A DNA stretch of 64,000 bases from Patella vulgata (Eukaryota > Mollusca > Gastropoda > Patellidae), in the NCBI RefSeq assembly GCF_932274485.2, contig NC_065881.2, positions 10,202,613 to 10,266,612 of the forward strand, in the 5' to 3' direction. The notes beneath the pieces are model-generated. The model saw nothing but the letters and a program-made list of their open reading frames with translations. It was not told the origin of the DNA and searched no databases. The position numbers and the translations under genes were made by a program. Below are positions 34,735 through 46,300 of the stretch, one piece after another (the first letter of the stretch is position 1; each line of letters begins with the position of its first letter).

Positions 34735-35170
34735 GATCCCTCACCCCCCACGGCTACAGGAAGCCCCCCCCACCCTCATGACTAGAGGAAGACCCCACCC
34801 TCATTCCTAGAGGAAGACCCCTCCAAATCCCCCACCGCAAGATGCACAACTAGAGGAAGACCCCTCCAAATCCCCAACCACTCTCAAGACTAGAGGAAGA
34901 CCCCTTCCAATCTCCCACCTTCACGACTAGAGGAAGACCCCTTCCAATCCCCCACCTTCTCGACTATAGGAAGACCCCTCCCAATCTCCCACACTCAGGA
35001 CTAGAATAAGACCCCTCCCAATCCCCCACCCACAAGATGCACAACTAGAGGAAGACCCCTCCAAATCCCCTACCACTTTCAAGATTAGAGGAAGACCCTT
35101 CCCAATCTCCCACCATCAAGACAAAACAAAGACCCCTCCAAGTCCCCCACCCTCACGATTAGAGGAAGGT
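34735..35170. repeat. Irregular GA/CCC-rich minisatellite
   Basis: Around ten or more imperfect units of about 30-40 bp containing CTAGAGGAAGACCCCTCC and AATCCCCCACC. Strand composition is highly skewed (C-rich plus strand). It lies downstream of TMEM170 with no gene in it. Confidence 0.8.
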
Positions 35171-35334
35171 GAAAGTATGTCTTAAACACAATTGAGTATA
35201 GTCGAGGATGGTGATGAATATTTAAGAATACAGTGGGTGTAAGAAAGGTAGTGTCAAAAATATTATACACCTTGGCAGGGGACCCAAGATCTTGAGGCCC
35301 TAGACATCAGCCTGCCATTTCTTTAGGTAAAGGG

Positions 35335-35692
35335 TAACACAGTGGCTAAGTGGGTTAGATGCTGGCTCGCTAGTCTGGAGGTCGGGTGTTTTATGGCCAA
35401 GAAAGTTCATCAGGATTTTCTGATGTGGTTTCCCCATGTCAGAGGTGCAGGATGGAGGGCCTGACAAGGACAGCTGTCTAGTCGTTTGGATGGGGTGAAA
35501 AACCTAGGTCCCATGTATACATTGGCATGCACGAAAAAGATCTGTTGGCAGTTGGAATTCGATATAAGAGTAGGCCATAGTGCCGCTGCCCAGACAAAAT
35601 TTCCCTCATAGCAAACTGTATGACGTATGCCTGTCTTCATTAGCCCAGTAGAAGCAGAACAGTAGGACGTTAATCCCCATTTCATTTCCTTT
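35335..35692 (+). mobile_element. SINE-2 copy
   Basis: A complete but diverged copy with the B box partly deleted. Confidence 0.87.
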
Positions 35693-35854
35693 CGGTCAAT
35701 CCAGTACTGGCTCTGCTGTATTATATTATGAGAGCATTTCTAGTCATTCCAAGTGTTCTGATAAATCATGAAATATTATAAAATAAGTTCAGGAATTGAA
35801 CACACAACTTTCACACAAATTATTAATCTGAAGAAGGAAGGAAATTTGTTTTGC

Positions 35855-36155
35855 AATCTAATTAAAACACAGATCCTATTTCGTTTCGTTTTTTATAGTT
35901 CAAAATTTCGTTATACTTGTCTTTACTAAACTAGGATCTGAAAGAGTTGTTATATAACCCGCATTCTGGATGAAGTGAGGGATTAGCCAATTGCAATGAA
36001 ATGGTCTGTTACTGTGAGTTTTTGCGTGAGGTAGGTGCACGGAACTGTGGGTAACCCACTAGAAACATCAATGCTGATTGGTTAATCAAATGTCTGACAT
36101 CATAGGATCAAAAGCCGCTCATATGGCCCCTGGCGCCCCCCCCCCCCCCAAACTA
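35855..36155 (-). mobile_element. Family C MITE, one end lost
   Basis: Ends in a C run before a SINE-3 copy. Confidence 0.82.
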
Positions 36156-36164
36156 CATCTGGTC

Positions 36165-36393
36165 AGACCTCTAGCTGGCCGGTCACCTCTGGCTTGCGGT
36201 TGTGGTTTCGATCCCTGGTGTGAGCGTATGTGGCTTGGAGATAGGGGCGCCTTCTCAACCTCGTGGGTTTACTCCGGGTACTCCGGTTTCCTCCCACAGG
36301 AAAGACCCCTGCGCGTGCGCTAAGATAATGAAAATAAAAAAAAAGACAACTTGTCTGCGATATCACCTTCGGTGGAAGCGGACGTTAAACACT

Positions 36394-36394
<1 letters not shown>
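36165..36394 (+). mobile_element. SINE-3 copy (third tRNA-related SINE)
   Basis: B box GGTTTCGATCCC, then GTGTGAGCGTATGTGGCTTG, then a GGGTACTCCGGTTTCCTCCC centre shared with SINE-1, ending TTAAACACTAACAAC and an ACA tail. Sharing the central domain between SINEs with different heads is typical of metazoan SINE superfamilies (MetaSINE-like; assignment from memory). Confidence 0.82.

Positions 36395-36441
<47 letters not shown>
36395..36441. repeat. (ACA)n microsatellite, SINE-3 tail
   Basis: About 15 ACA/AAC units directly follow a SINE-3 copy and look like its simple-sequence tail. Confidence 0.9.
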
Positions 36442-36442
<1 letters not shown>

Positions 36443-36449
36443 TGGATCT

Positions 36450-36605
36450 GGGCACTGTTTCCCGAAATTTTAACTAAAGATAAAATCACATTTTAGTAGA
36501 TACTTCAATTTTGATTGGCTAAGCACTAAAACCAATCTAATATTATCCAATCAAATTACTAAAATTTGGATTTTATTTTACTTAAAATTTCGTGAAACAG
36601 GCCCC
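36450..36605. mobile_element. Short MITE, about 155 bp
   Basis: Ends GGGCACTGTTTCCCGAAATT and AATTTCGTGAAACAGGCCCC pair over more than 25 bases. Confidence 0.85.
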
Positions 36606-36706
36606 TGTATTTTGTATCAGATTGTTTATTTTTGCAACATAATGTTTGTACATGTGAACTACACTAAAAACCAATGGACATAAAAAAATGTCATTTGTAT
36701 GAAATA

Positions 36707-36782
36707 TTAAACATACATTATGCAAGAGCTAAATCTGTCTATTGCAGGTCTTTGTTTACATCTTACATAATGTATCTTTTAC
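36707..36782 (+). mobile_element. Family B MITE deletion derivative
   Basis: Left end and right end joined with almost all the interior lost. Confidence 0.7.
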
Positions 36783-36952
36783 ATCCTTAGAATTTGAATA
36801 TTATTGTTTTTCTTATATGTTATTTTGTCAGCCTGTCCATTTCAATGCCAGGCTGTATATACATGTAATGGTAAATAAAGCAGAATGAAAAGGGAAATCC
36901 CCCATATTTCCCCTTGAAATGTCTGCTTTGTGATCTTTGTAGGAGATATAAT

Positions 36953-36972
36953 CCCCCCCCCCCCCCCCCCCC
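36953..36972. repeat. Poly-C tract
   Basis: An uninterrupted run of about 20 C lies in otherwise unassigned sequence. Similar G runs at 40986-41007 and 42299-42310 are single-base tracts prone to sequencing error. Confidence 0.85.
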
Positions 36973-37395
36973 GCTCAGCTACATACATGTTTTTGTAAAA
37001 CAACCTTTTTTATGAGAAAAGTGTCATAATTGTGCTCTATCCTTTATCCTCAGATGGTGTGACAGGATGGGCACTCAAAGCGCGAGATAATGATATAGAC
37101 ATATGTGATATCACAATTAATGCTTTGCATCAATAAAATTGAATCATAATGTCATCGTATTAATTCATAATAAAAATTGACGTCAAACAGGATATTGGAT
37201 TTCTCTGTTTAAAAAGATCAATGTGTATGTATATACACCAAAATGACGATAGAGACCATGTATTTCTCAAAACATTTCAAGCCAAGGGGGAGTGGGGGGA
37301 GGGATACATTTTCTCAGGAACCGGGTAAACCCCCTCCTGCAAAAATTCCTGGACCGCCCCTGTAATCTATAACCTGTATTTATATACTGGGGAAA

Positions 37396-37912
37396 TTAAA
37401 CATACATTATGCAAGACCTAAATCTCTCTATTGCCAGTTTTTATTTAGGCTTCAGATGTTATAGAAATTATTAATTAGACCTTTATTTACACGACAAGCT
37501 CAAAATCAACTCTGTAGACCCACGGATGGCTTGGATACAGTTTGGATTTAAACAGTCGTCCATTTAAAATTAAATCAATAAATGGCGGACCAAGCTAACG
37601 TTTACCGTTAGTCGCTGATGTCACTACCGGAAACTGGCGATGAAAGGCCTGCCAAGCAAGGCTACCATAGCCATTGAGCATGTTACTTGATAATCGAGAA
37701 TATGTGGGTGGAGTTATCATCTGTCAATCAAACGATCGCCAATTCCCATAGATGGTGCAGACACAATTCATGACTATTTCTAGTCCAAACCTCCAACATT
37801 GACAATTCCATTCAGAACAAAGTAATTTGACTGAAATTTTCAACATTTTCTTTTATGTTATCATCTATTTTTGAATTATTATAGCAAGAATGGCCAACTC
37901 TTTATAAAACTC
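37396..37912 (+). mobile_element. Family B MITE (copy 1 of a head-to-head pair)
   Basis: Left end intact; the right end merges into the next, inverted copy. Confidence 0.83.
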
Positions 37913-38320
37913 TTAAAGATACATTATGGGAAATTAGATAAAGAGCTGGCAGTTCTCACTATAATAGTTAAAAACTAGATACTGTAAAGGGAATTTGCTG
38001 AAAATTTCAGTCAAATTGATCCACTATGAACCGAGAATTTAGCAATTGAATATTCCACCTAGCCACGAGCATCATTACTAAAGTCGGTACGATAAAAAGA
38101 TAAAAAACATAGTCTCGATTATCCATTTAATAATTAAATTATGAATGGAAGTCGAACAGCAAATCGGAACCTAATCCAATAAACGTCGCAGGCTAGCTAT
38201 GCCAACGTGAGTTAATTATGGTCTAGATAAGTTAATTAATGTCTAATTAATAATTTGGTTAAGATTTCAGGCCTAAAGAAAGACAGATTTAGCTCTTGCA
38301 TAATGTATGTTTAGCTAATG
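37913..38320 (-). mobile_element. Family B MITE (copy 2, inverted)
   Basis: Starts TTAAAGATACATTATGGG and ends GCATAATGTATGTTTA. With copy 1 it makes a large imperfect palindrome of about 900 bp. Confidence 0.87.
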
Positions 38321-38357
38321 TATCTTTAAATTAAACATCCTGTTTCTATGTCAATAG

Positions 38358-38740
38358 GGGGATCACGATGGCTAAGTTGGTAAGGCGCTGGCTCGCTAGC
38401 CTGGAGGTCGGGTGTTCGATCCCTGCATTGGCCGAGAAAGTTCATCCAGATTTTCCGGCGTGGTTCCCCCTTGTCAGTGATGCAGGACGGAGGGCCTGGC
38501 AAGGACAGCTGTCTAGTCATTCGGATGAGACGAAAAACCGAGGTCCCGTGTACACATTGGCGTGCACGTAAAAGATCCCTTGACAGTTGGAATTCGATAT
38601 AAGAGTAGGCCGTAGTGCCGCTGTCCGGGCAAAATTTCCCTCATAGCACACTGTATGGCGTATGCCCGTCTTCATTAGCCCAGTTCGGAGCAAAACAGTA
38701 GGACGTTAAACCCCATTTCATTTCATTTCATTTCATTTCT
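38358..38740 (+). mobile_element. SINE-2 copy, full length
   Basis: Intact head, body and four ATTTC tail units. TTTCTATGTCAATA occurs on both sides (38342 and 38736), a target-site duplication. Confidence 0.95.
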
Positions 38741-39059
38741 ATGTCAATAAAATTGTATTTGATAATTGTATTTGATATAAAATTCCTCTCTGAACTTCCT
38801 AAATGAGGTATCTCGATTTATTTATATCTCCAGGAGTAACAATAAACTAATAAATAAAATTAAATTGAATAAAAAAATTTGTTGTTTTGATATGTTAATC
38901 CATATAAAAAAAATATTTCTGGCTCTAGTAGAAATGTGGTTGTATACATGTATTGTCAACACCCATCTCTGTCTGTCGTTCACAATTGCTTGTGGCTTCA
39001 GTTAATATCTGATTGACTTTAGATTTATATACAGGGTTAAACTCCAGATACGAAGAATC

Positions 39060-39542
39060 CTATACCAAGTCTCATGTACACATAGTCGTGCATGTAAAAG
39101 ATCCCTTGGCAGTTGGAATTCAATATAAAAGTAGGCTGTAGCACCACTGTCCGCGCAAAATTTACCTCATAGCACACTGTAGAGAGGGAGCGAGAAATGG
39201 GGTTTAACGTCCACTCAACACAAACTATGTCATTTAGGGACAAACATATGGTTAAATTTTATTTCAATAATTCGCTTGCGCATAGGGGTCTTTAGCAGTG
39301 GGAGGAAACCGGAGGACCCAGAAAAAACCCACAAGGTTGGACAGGCGACCCTACGCCTTGTCACGTACAACTGGGATTCGAAACCACGCCAGTCGACTCA
39401 ATGACAGACTTTATGATACAGCGCGCGCACGCTAACCATTCAGCCATCCAACCCCCCCATAGCACACTGTATGGCATATGCCCGTCTTCATTAGCCCAGT
39501 TTTAGCAGAACAGTAGGATGTTAAACCCCATTTCATTTCATT
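39060..39542 (+). mobile_element. SINE-2 copy interrupted by SINE-1
   Basis: Body fragments 39060-39181 and 39458-39542 are joined when the SINE-1 at 39182-39458 is disregarded. Confidence 0.88.
39182..39458 (-). mobile_element. SINE-1 copy inserted in a SINE-2 copy
   Basis: Flanked by a 14-bp direct repeat CATAGCACACTGTA (39168-39181 and 39458-39471) made from the host SINE-2. This is direct evidence of retroposition and of relative age. Confidence 0.95.
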
Positions 39543-39725
39543 TCAGTAAGAGCTAAATCTGCTTATTTCTGGTCTCAAATGTTATATGAATCATTAATTA
39601 TGCATTTATTCACGACAAGCCCATAATCAACTCTCTAGACAATCAGATGGCAGTGACATTGAGTGGATTAATAATTTGATGTAAAAATAGATAATCAAGA
39701 CGTTGTATTTTATCGTAGGAATGGT
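39541..39725 (+). mobile_element. Family B MITE fragment
   Basis: Left part only (AGAGCTAAATCTGC onward). Confidence 0.65.
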
Positions 39726-39735
39726 ACTTGACCAT

Positions 39736-39982
39736 AAAGGGGGTGGATGTCCAAATGGTTAGTATGTGCGCGCTGTATCATAAGGTCTGTCATTGACAAG
39801 TCAACTGACGTGGTTTCGATTCTCTGGTTGTACGTGACAAGGAGTAGTGTCGTCTGTCCAACCTCGTGGTTTTCTCTGGGTCCTCCAGTTTCCTCCCACT
39901 GCTAAAGAGCCCTATGCGTATGTTAGTCTCAAAATGACCTAGTTTGTGTCGAATGGAGGTTAAACCCCATCTCTCTCTCTCT
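39736..39982 (+). mobile_element. SINE-1 copy
   Basis: Recognisable head and B box; the tail ends GTTAAACCCCATCTCTCTCT. It is followed by a second partial copy. Confidence 0.88.
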
Positions 39983-39984
39983 CT

Positions 39985-40160
39985 CATTGAGTCAACTGAC
40001 ATGGTTTCGATTCCCCGAGTGTACATGACAAGGAGTAGGGTCATCTGTCAAACCTGGTGGGTTTTCTCTCGGTCCTCCAGTTTCCTCCCACCGCTAAAGA
40101 CCCCTACGCATATGTTAGTCCCAAAATGACCTAGTTTGTGTGGAGTGGACCTCAAACTCT
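39985..40160 (+). mobile_element. SINE-1 copy, 5'-truncated
   Basis: Starts inside the tRNA part (CATTGAGTCAACTGACATGG) right after the CT tail of the previous copy, giving a tandem pair. It ends in a long CT run. Confidence 0.85.
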
Positions 40161-40161
40161 G

Positions 40162-40212
<51 letters not shown>
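40160..40212. repeat. (CT)n microsatellite at a SINE-1 tail
   Basis: About 26 CT units follow GTGGACCTCAAACTCTGC. SINE-1 copies throughout the window end in such CT runs. Confidence 0.92.
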
Positions 40213-40213
<1 letters not shown>

Positions 40214-40355
40214 GATATCAATTTCTCTGTTGCTATTATATTATATCCGTTTTATCTATATACCAGGTAATACTTTCCTTTAAGTCATAATGACCATGTT
40301 ACTACTTTTAGATATAGTTGACTGAAGGTGTGGATTTACAACAATAAAGTTATAA

Positions 40356-43300
40356 ATGAGTGTTTTGACTACCAGATTGGCTGTTCGCTTTAACTGTTTC
40401 ACTATCTTCAATTTGTCGACAGGCTCAGTAAGACCATTACTTACCAATAAAATGGCTGATATGACAGCAAAATCTGTAAGTATATATTAGTAGGTATTAG
40501 AATGTATAAACTAGGGGGGTTAAGATGGCCTAGTGGTCTGGAGCAGTGATTCTCAACCAGTCTTCCTAAGTGTGCCGCAAAATTTTGGATGGCACACTAA
40601 GTCCATGTGATCCCAATTGTGTAGTCACTGTGTAGTCTACTGATAAATTCATATCTGTGTTTCTCTTTTTTTAGTTTGAGTCATTCTATATGTCTATGCC
40701 TTGTCTCTGTCTATGGTTGTATACTGTCTATGACTTAACATGTTTTTATTTGGTGTGAGCGTATGTGGCTTGGAGATAGGGGTGCCTTCTCAACCTCGTG
40801 GGTTTACTCCGGGTACTCTGCTTTCCTCCCACAGGAAAGACCCCTGTACTAAAATAATGAAAATAAGACTTGTCTGCGATATCACCTCTGATTGAAGAGA
40901 ACATTAAACACTAAGAACAATAATAATACATAAACTTAGGCTACTTGGATCGGTCGGTTTGAAAATCTTTTCATTTATTTAATGTGGGGGGGGGGGGGGG
41001 GGGGGTAAATTAATACCGAAATGTCAGTGTTTTAAATTGTCTTGAAAACCCCACACAAAGGGCCTGGGAAATGAGAACGTTTCGGGGCTGCTATTTCGGC
41101 TAAAAAGAAATTTTTATTCAACCAAATAATCTCCAGTCCCTTTTGTGTGGTGGGAAGCCACTGTGGGTATGTGGGTAAGACGCTTGCTCGCTACTCTGGA
41201 GGTCGGGTGTTCGATCCCTGCATTGGCTGAGAAAGTTCATCAGGATTTTCCGACGTGGTTTTCCCTTGTCAGTGGTACAGGATGGAGGGGCCTGTCAAAG
41301 ACAGCTGTCAAGTCGTTCGGATGGGACGAAAAACCGAGGACCCTTGTATACATTGGCGTGCACATAAAAGATCCCCTTGCAGTTGGAATTTGATATAAGA
41401 GTAGGCCATAGTGCCACTGCCTGGGGAAAATTTCCCTAATAGCACACTGTGTGGTATATGCCCGCCTTCATTAGCCCGGTCGGAGCAGAACAGTGGGACG
41501 TTAAACCCCATTTTATTTCATTTTCTTTTGTGTGGAAGTATATTATTTTAACTTCTGTACGTTAGTCAATTCGTCCACAATTCTTAAAACAGTTGATTAA
41601 ATACGTTTTTATACGCTTTGTTATTGTATATATGTAGTCGTCTTATTATGTTTTACGTTACAGACTCGGCCCAGTTCCGACATGACTGCTTTCAGGAAAG
41701 AATTTGCTAAAGCTAAAAATATAGTCATACTAACGGGAGCTGGGGTTAGTGCTGAAAGTGGGGTTCCTACATTTAGAGGTGCTGGCGGATATTGGAGAAA
41801 ATGGCAAGCACAGGTAAGCTGTAATGTTTTTAAACAGTATGTGACCTATGACAGCAAAATGAGTCAGATATCTCAAGTCCTTGTTTACAATATATGAACA
41901 AAAATCTCGAAATCGAATATAAATATTAAAAAGAAATTAGTTTGCAATATCTGCAAATCAAAACTCTTAGCCAATCGAATATTCAAGTAAAATATAAAAC
42001 TAATGTCATTTTCGTTGTGGTATTCTCCAACTAAATATTGAAACCAGGCAATGTAATAAAATCGAAAGAGATAAAAGTTTATGCAAATATTGTAATATGA
42101 GGGCTGTTAAAGATGAATTTCACTTTCTGCTGTGCTGTTCTGTCCTGCCTATATTTCTGTCTGTAGAAAATATTTTTTGCGTTATTGTTGGTCTTTTCAA
42201 GCTAAAACAAATGGTTAAATCACGGAGACAATAATAAAAAAACTCAGTATAGTTAAAATCGTTTAATGCATATTGTATTGGGGTTGGGGTTTTTTTTTGG
42301 GGGGGGGGGGTTCTGATAGGAGTTGGCAATATATGGGTGAGTAATGAATATTGTGTTGGGGGTTTTTTTTCCTGATAGGAGTTTGCACTTAATAAGTGGG
42401 GTTATTTCTACCTTATTGTTATCTATGTGTACTTAATTTACAATGCCTTCTATTTATATCTGTATACATTTGTATACACGTATTCTTGGCTACAGCAATA
42501 AACTCTTTGCTTTTTTTGTAATAAAGTTCAAAGTTGAAAGCCAATTTTAACGTTTTCGAACATTTCATAAAAGACTTAAGGCTCATATTGCTATCATGTA
42601 GGGTGCTTGAGAGGAAAAAAGAATTGCTGAGGAGAGACCTTTTTTGCCCCCCCCCCTCTTTTCAACACTAGTCATATCACCAGCAGATTGCGATAAAGCG
42701 AAAACTTTTGTACATACTTATATAATTCATGCATAATTGCCCACTTCAATTTTGAACTTTGATATTCATGGGCCCCATAGACTCTTATGGGCCCTGGGGC
42801 GACACACCGGCTGCACCCCCCTCTCATGAGGCCTGCTATGATGGGTCACATATATTATCCTATCCATCTACAAATCTTTTGGGTCAGAATTTTATAGATT
42901 TTGGGGTATATTTGTTGTTTTCCCCAGAAGAGATCGGAAGTCAGTCATGGCAAATTCCCTTTTAACGTTGATCGATTTCTTTTGTTTATTCCAAACATAT
43001 CTACACATATTTTTCAAGCTATGCAACACAAGCCTTGCCGAACTTGGTTGATTGGTTACAATCGGTTAAGTAAACACCAATCAGTAATCAATTTGGGTCA
43101 AGTTGTAAATCGTTTTTATCCCTTTGTAAAGAATATTTTTGCAATAAAATATGTTTTAGCAATGAAAACTAATCAATTACCACAGAAAAGAAATGTGACT
43201 AAATATTTACCCAGAGAGTGGGAAAAACCCACCTTATGCCTTGATTCAGAAATGTTGCATGCAGATATATCGGACAAAACACTGTAATAGTAAGTGCAGG

Positions 43301-46300
43301 GGGACTGCACCACACATAATTTACACAAACACAAATATACGGATAAGACATATTACGCAGAACTCACAAACAAACGCACAATTCAAATAAAGTGAATGGA
43401 TCCGGGCGGTGTAGCCAGAAGCGTTCACTGTGCTGTACAGTCCCGGGTCTGTAGTGACACAGACTTCACTCAAATTTGAAAACAATCAGGAATAAAACCC
43501 AGAGAAACCATTGTGTAATGCCAGCTTGAGTCATGATCTGCTATATGTTACAAGAAATATGAATGTAAGCATATTGTAGTAAAGTAACCACATAGATGAA
43601 ATGTATAAAAAAAAACCAGGTAGTCAATCAAGAACCGTTTTAGTATTCAATAGAATAAAGGCATATTTAACACAGTAGGGTAAATATGAAATGTAAAGGA
43701 GCTCAATCGCTAATATTTTGGACCTAGAAATTGACACAAATGCATATGATAATGTAATATGAATGTACATAAACTGATTTAATTTCAAATCAGTTATGTT
43801 TGGCGAAGTACGCCAGAAGTCTCAATCGTATGGCAATCTCTAGCATCTGGTTATTCCAGTCTACACCATTTGTATTTATTGTGCATGCTCTCCAGATAAG
43901 AATATGGTGTCACTGTTGGACATGACTTGTGGGTATGCCTAGCCACGTTCTTCGACTTCCTTGTTACAAATGGCCCTGAAACGCATTATGGTACATGATT
44001 TGTGTACCGATGGTAAAAGGTTTATTTTGTTTTAAATATTGGATATCAGAAGCCAATCTTTTCCCGGTAAGATAACAACATTAGTGTTGATTTAAATTGA
44101 CAAATAATTTGTATTTTTAATGTCGAAGACTTTGGATACTTTGCTACTTTAAGGTGAATTATACATTATTTAAAAGGGAAACCTTCTTGTTTTATATATA
44201 GGCTATCGTAATCATGTTTAGTTTATGATCGTATTGTAATACAATTCTAGCCAAGAACTAAAAGTATACTATTTATTCCTAACAGACGTTAGCAACACCA
44301 GAAGCATTTGCAGAAAATCCATCATTAGTATGGGAATTTTACCATTATAGAAGAGAAGTAATGGCTTCAAAATACCCAAATAAGGTAAAAATACCCAAAT
44401 AATGTAAAAAAATACCCAAATAAGGTAAAAAATACCCAAATAAGGTATTAACCCAAATAAGGTAAAAACACCCAAATAAGGTAAAAAATACCCAAATAAG
44501 GTAAAAATACCCAAATAAGGTGAAAATAAAAAAAACTATTTGTTGGTACAGTAAGTTTTACATTGTCTAAATTAATGAACTTTAGTTCCATGAATTTTTC
44601 AAGGAAATCAGTTTCAAACATCTTTTTAATGTGGGTGAAATCATAAGGTCTGCCATTGAGTCAAGGGGCGTGGTTTTGATTCCCCACTTGTACGTGACAA
44701 GGAGTAGGGTCCCTAGCTGTTTTCTCGGGTTTGGGGGTACTGGATGGCCGAATGGTTAGCACGTGCGCGCTATATCATAAGCCCTATCCTTGAATTAGGT
44801 GGTGTGGTTTCGATTCCCCGGTTGTACATGAAAAGATGTAGGGTCCCCTGTTTTCTTCTGTTTCCTCCCACTGCAAGCATGTTATTGAAAAAAAATGAAT
44901 CATTTTTTAGTCCCATTGATGCTATTTTACCCATATATGCCAAACATTTCCTAATGTCCGAGCAGGGATATGCCCAATCAGACATCAAGAAGACTAAATC
45001 TATTTGTTAAGGTTAGCTCAATTTTTGTTGAGGTCGTTGAGATGTAAATAAGCTTTGGGCACGTGATTGTTGGCGAGATTGTAGGTTAGGGTTAGGGTAA
45101 GCATTAAGGCTATGTAAGGTCCAGGGTTAGGAATAGCGCTAGCCCAGTTTACATCTCGTGACCTATGACAAAAAATTGAGCTGGCCTTATCATTATCACT
45201 AACCACATGAAGATCTAGTGAATAATATTCCCAAAGTGCTCTAATCTGTGTCGAGTGGACGTTAAACACCATTAATATCTCTCTGTCGCAGGCTCATGAA
45301 GCAATTGCTGAATGTGAGAAAAGACTCAAACCACAAAATCGTAATGTGACAGTAATAACACAGAATATAGATGGTCTACATAAAAGAGCTGGTTCAGATT
45401 CTATTATTGAACTTCATGGTAATTGTTTTTAGATTGTTTAAAGATACATTATGTAGGATTTAGATAAAGAACTAGCCATTCTTGCTATAATAGTTCAAAA
45501 ATAGATCATGTAAAATGAATTATTTGAAAATTTCATTCAAATTACTCTATTGCAAGTGAAGATATTAGCCTTTGAAGGTTTGACAAGACGTGTGCAATAA
45601 TTTCAACCACCATACTGGTTGTTCGAAGCTAAGTCTCGCTCCTCCATTTTGAGATTAAATTAAAATTGTCTGAACACTCTGAACCGTTCTAATCTATTTA
45701 ATATCGTAGAAATCCGACGCATTCGAGAGTTGATTATAGCTCCTCCATTTTTAGATTAAATCAAAATTGTCTGAACCATTCTAATCTATTTAATATCGGA
45801 GAAATCTGATGCATTCGAGAGTTGATTATAGCCTGGATAAGTTAATTAATGTCTAATTAATAATTTAGATAACATTTCAGTCCTAAAGAAAGACCTGCAA
45901 TAGGCAGATTTAGCTCTTGCATAATGTATGTTTAATAACCTAATGAGAATAACACATGACACAATTTATATGAAATACTTTTGAAGTTTAATTCTGGTTA
46001 CATTTAGACTTAGTTTCGATCGTCTTTGTCGGGCAAGTGAGAACCCACGTCGAAATTGTTAGATCTAAATATATAACCATGTAAAGTGTAACAGGCTAAG
46101 CCTCACTATGGTCACATGGTCATATACATGGTCGTATACATTGGCATATTTTCCCGGGTTTTTGGTCATAGTAATAAAGTTATGAAACGAAGCACATGCG
46201 TGTGTGTAAGAATTAATCAGACGCTCACAAACCATGAACAAGTATAGAAACGTCGCCATATAATTGTATCATGTGTAATTATATTTAGATTTAAAGCTAC

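Noticed and set aside
42901-43287. 128-aa open frame in SIRT5 intron 2
   Set aside because: No recognised family, no splice context and no resemblance to elements in the window; could be chance.
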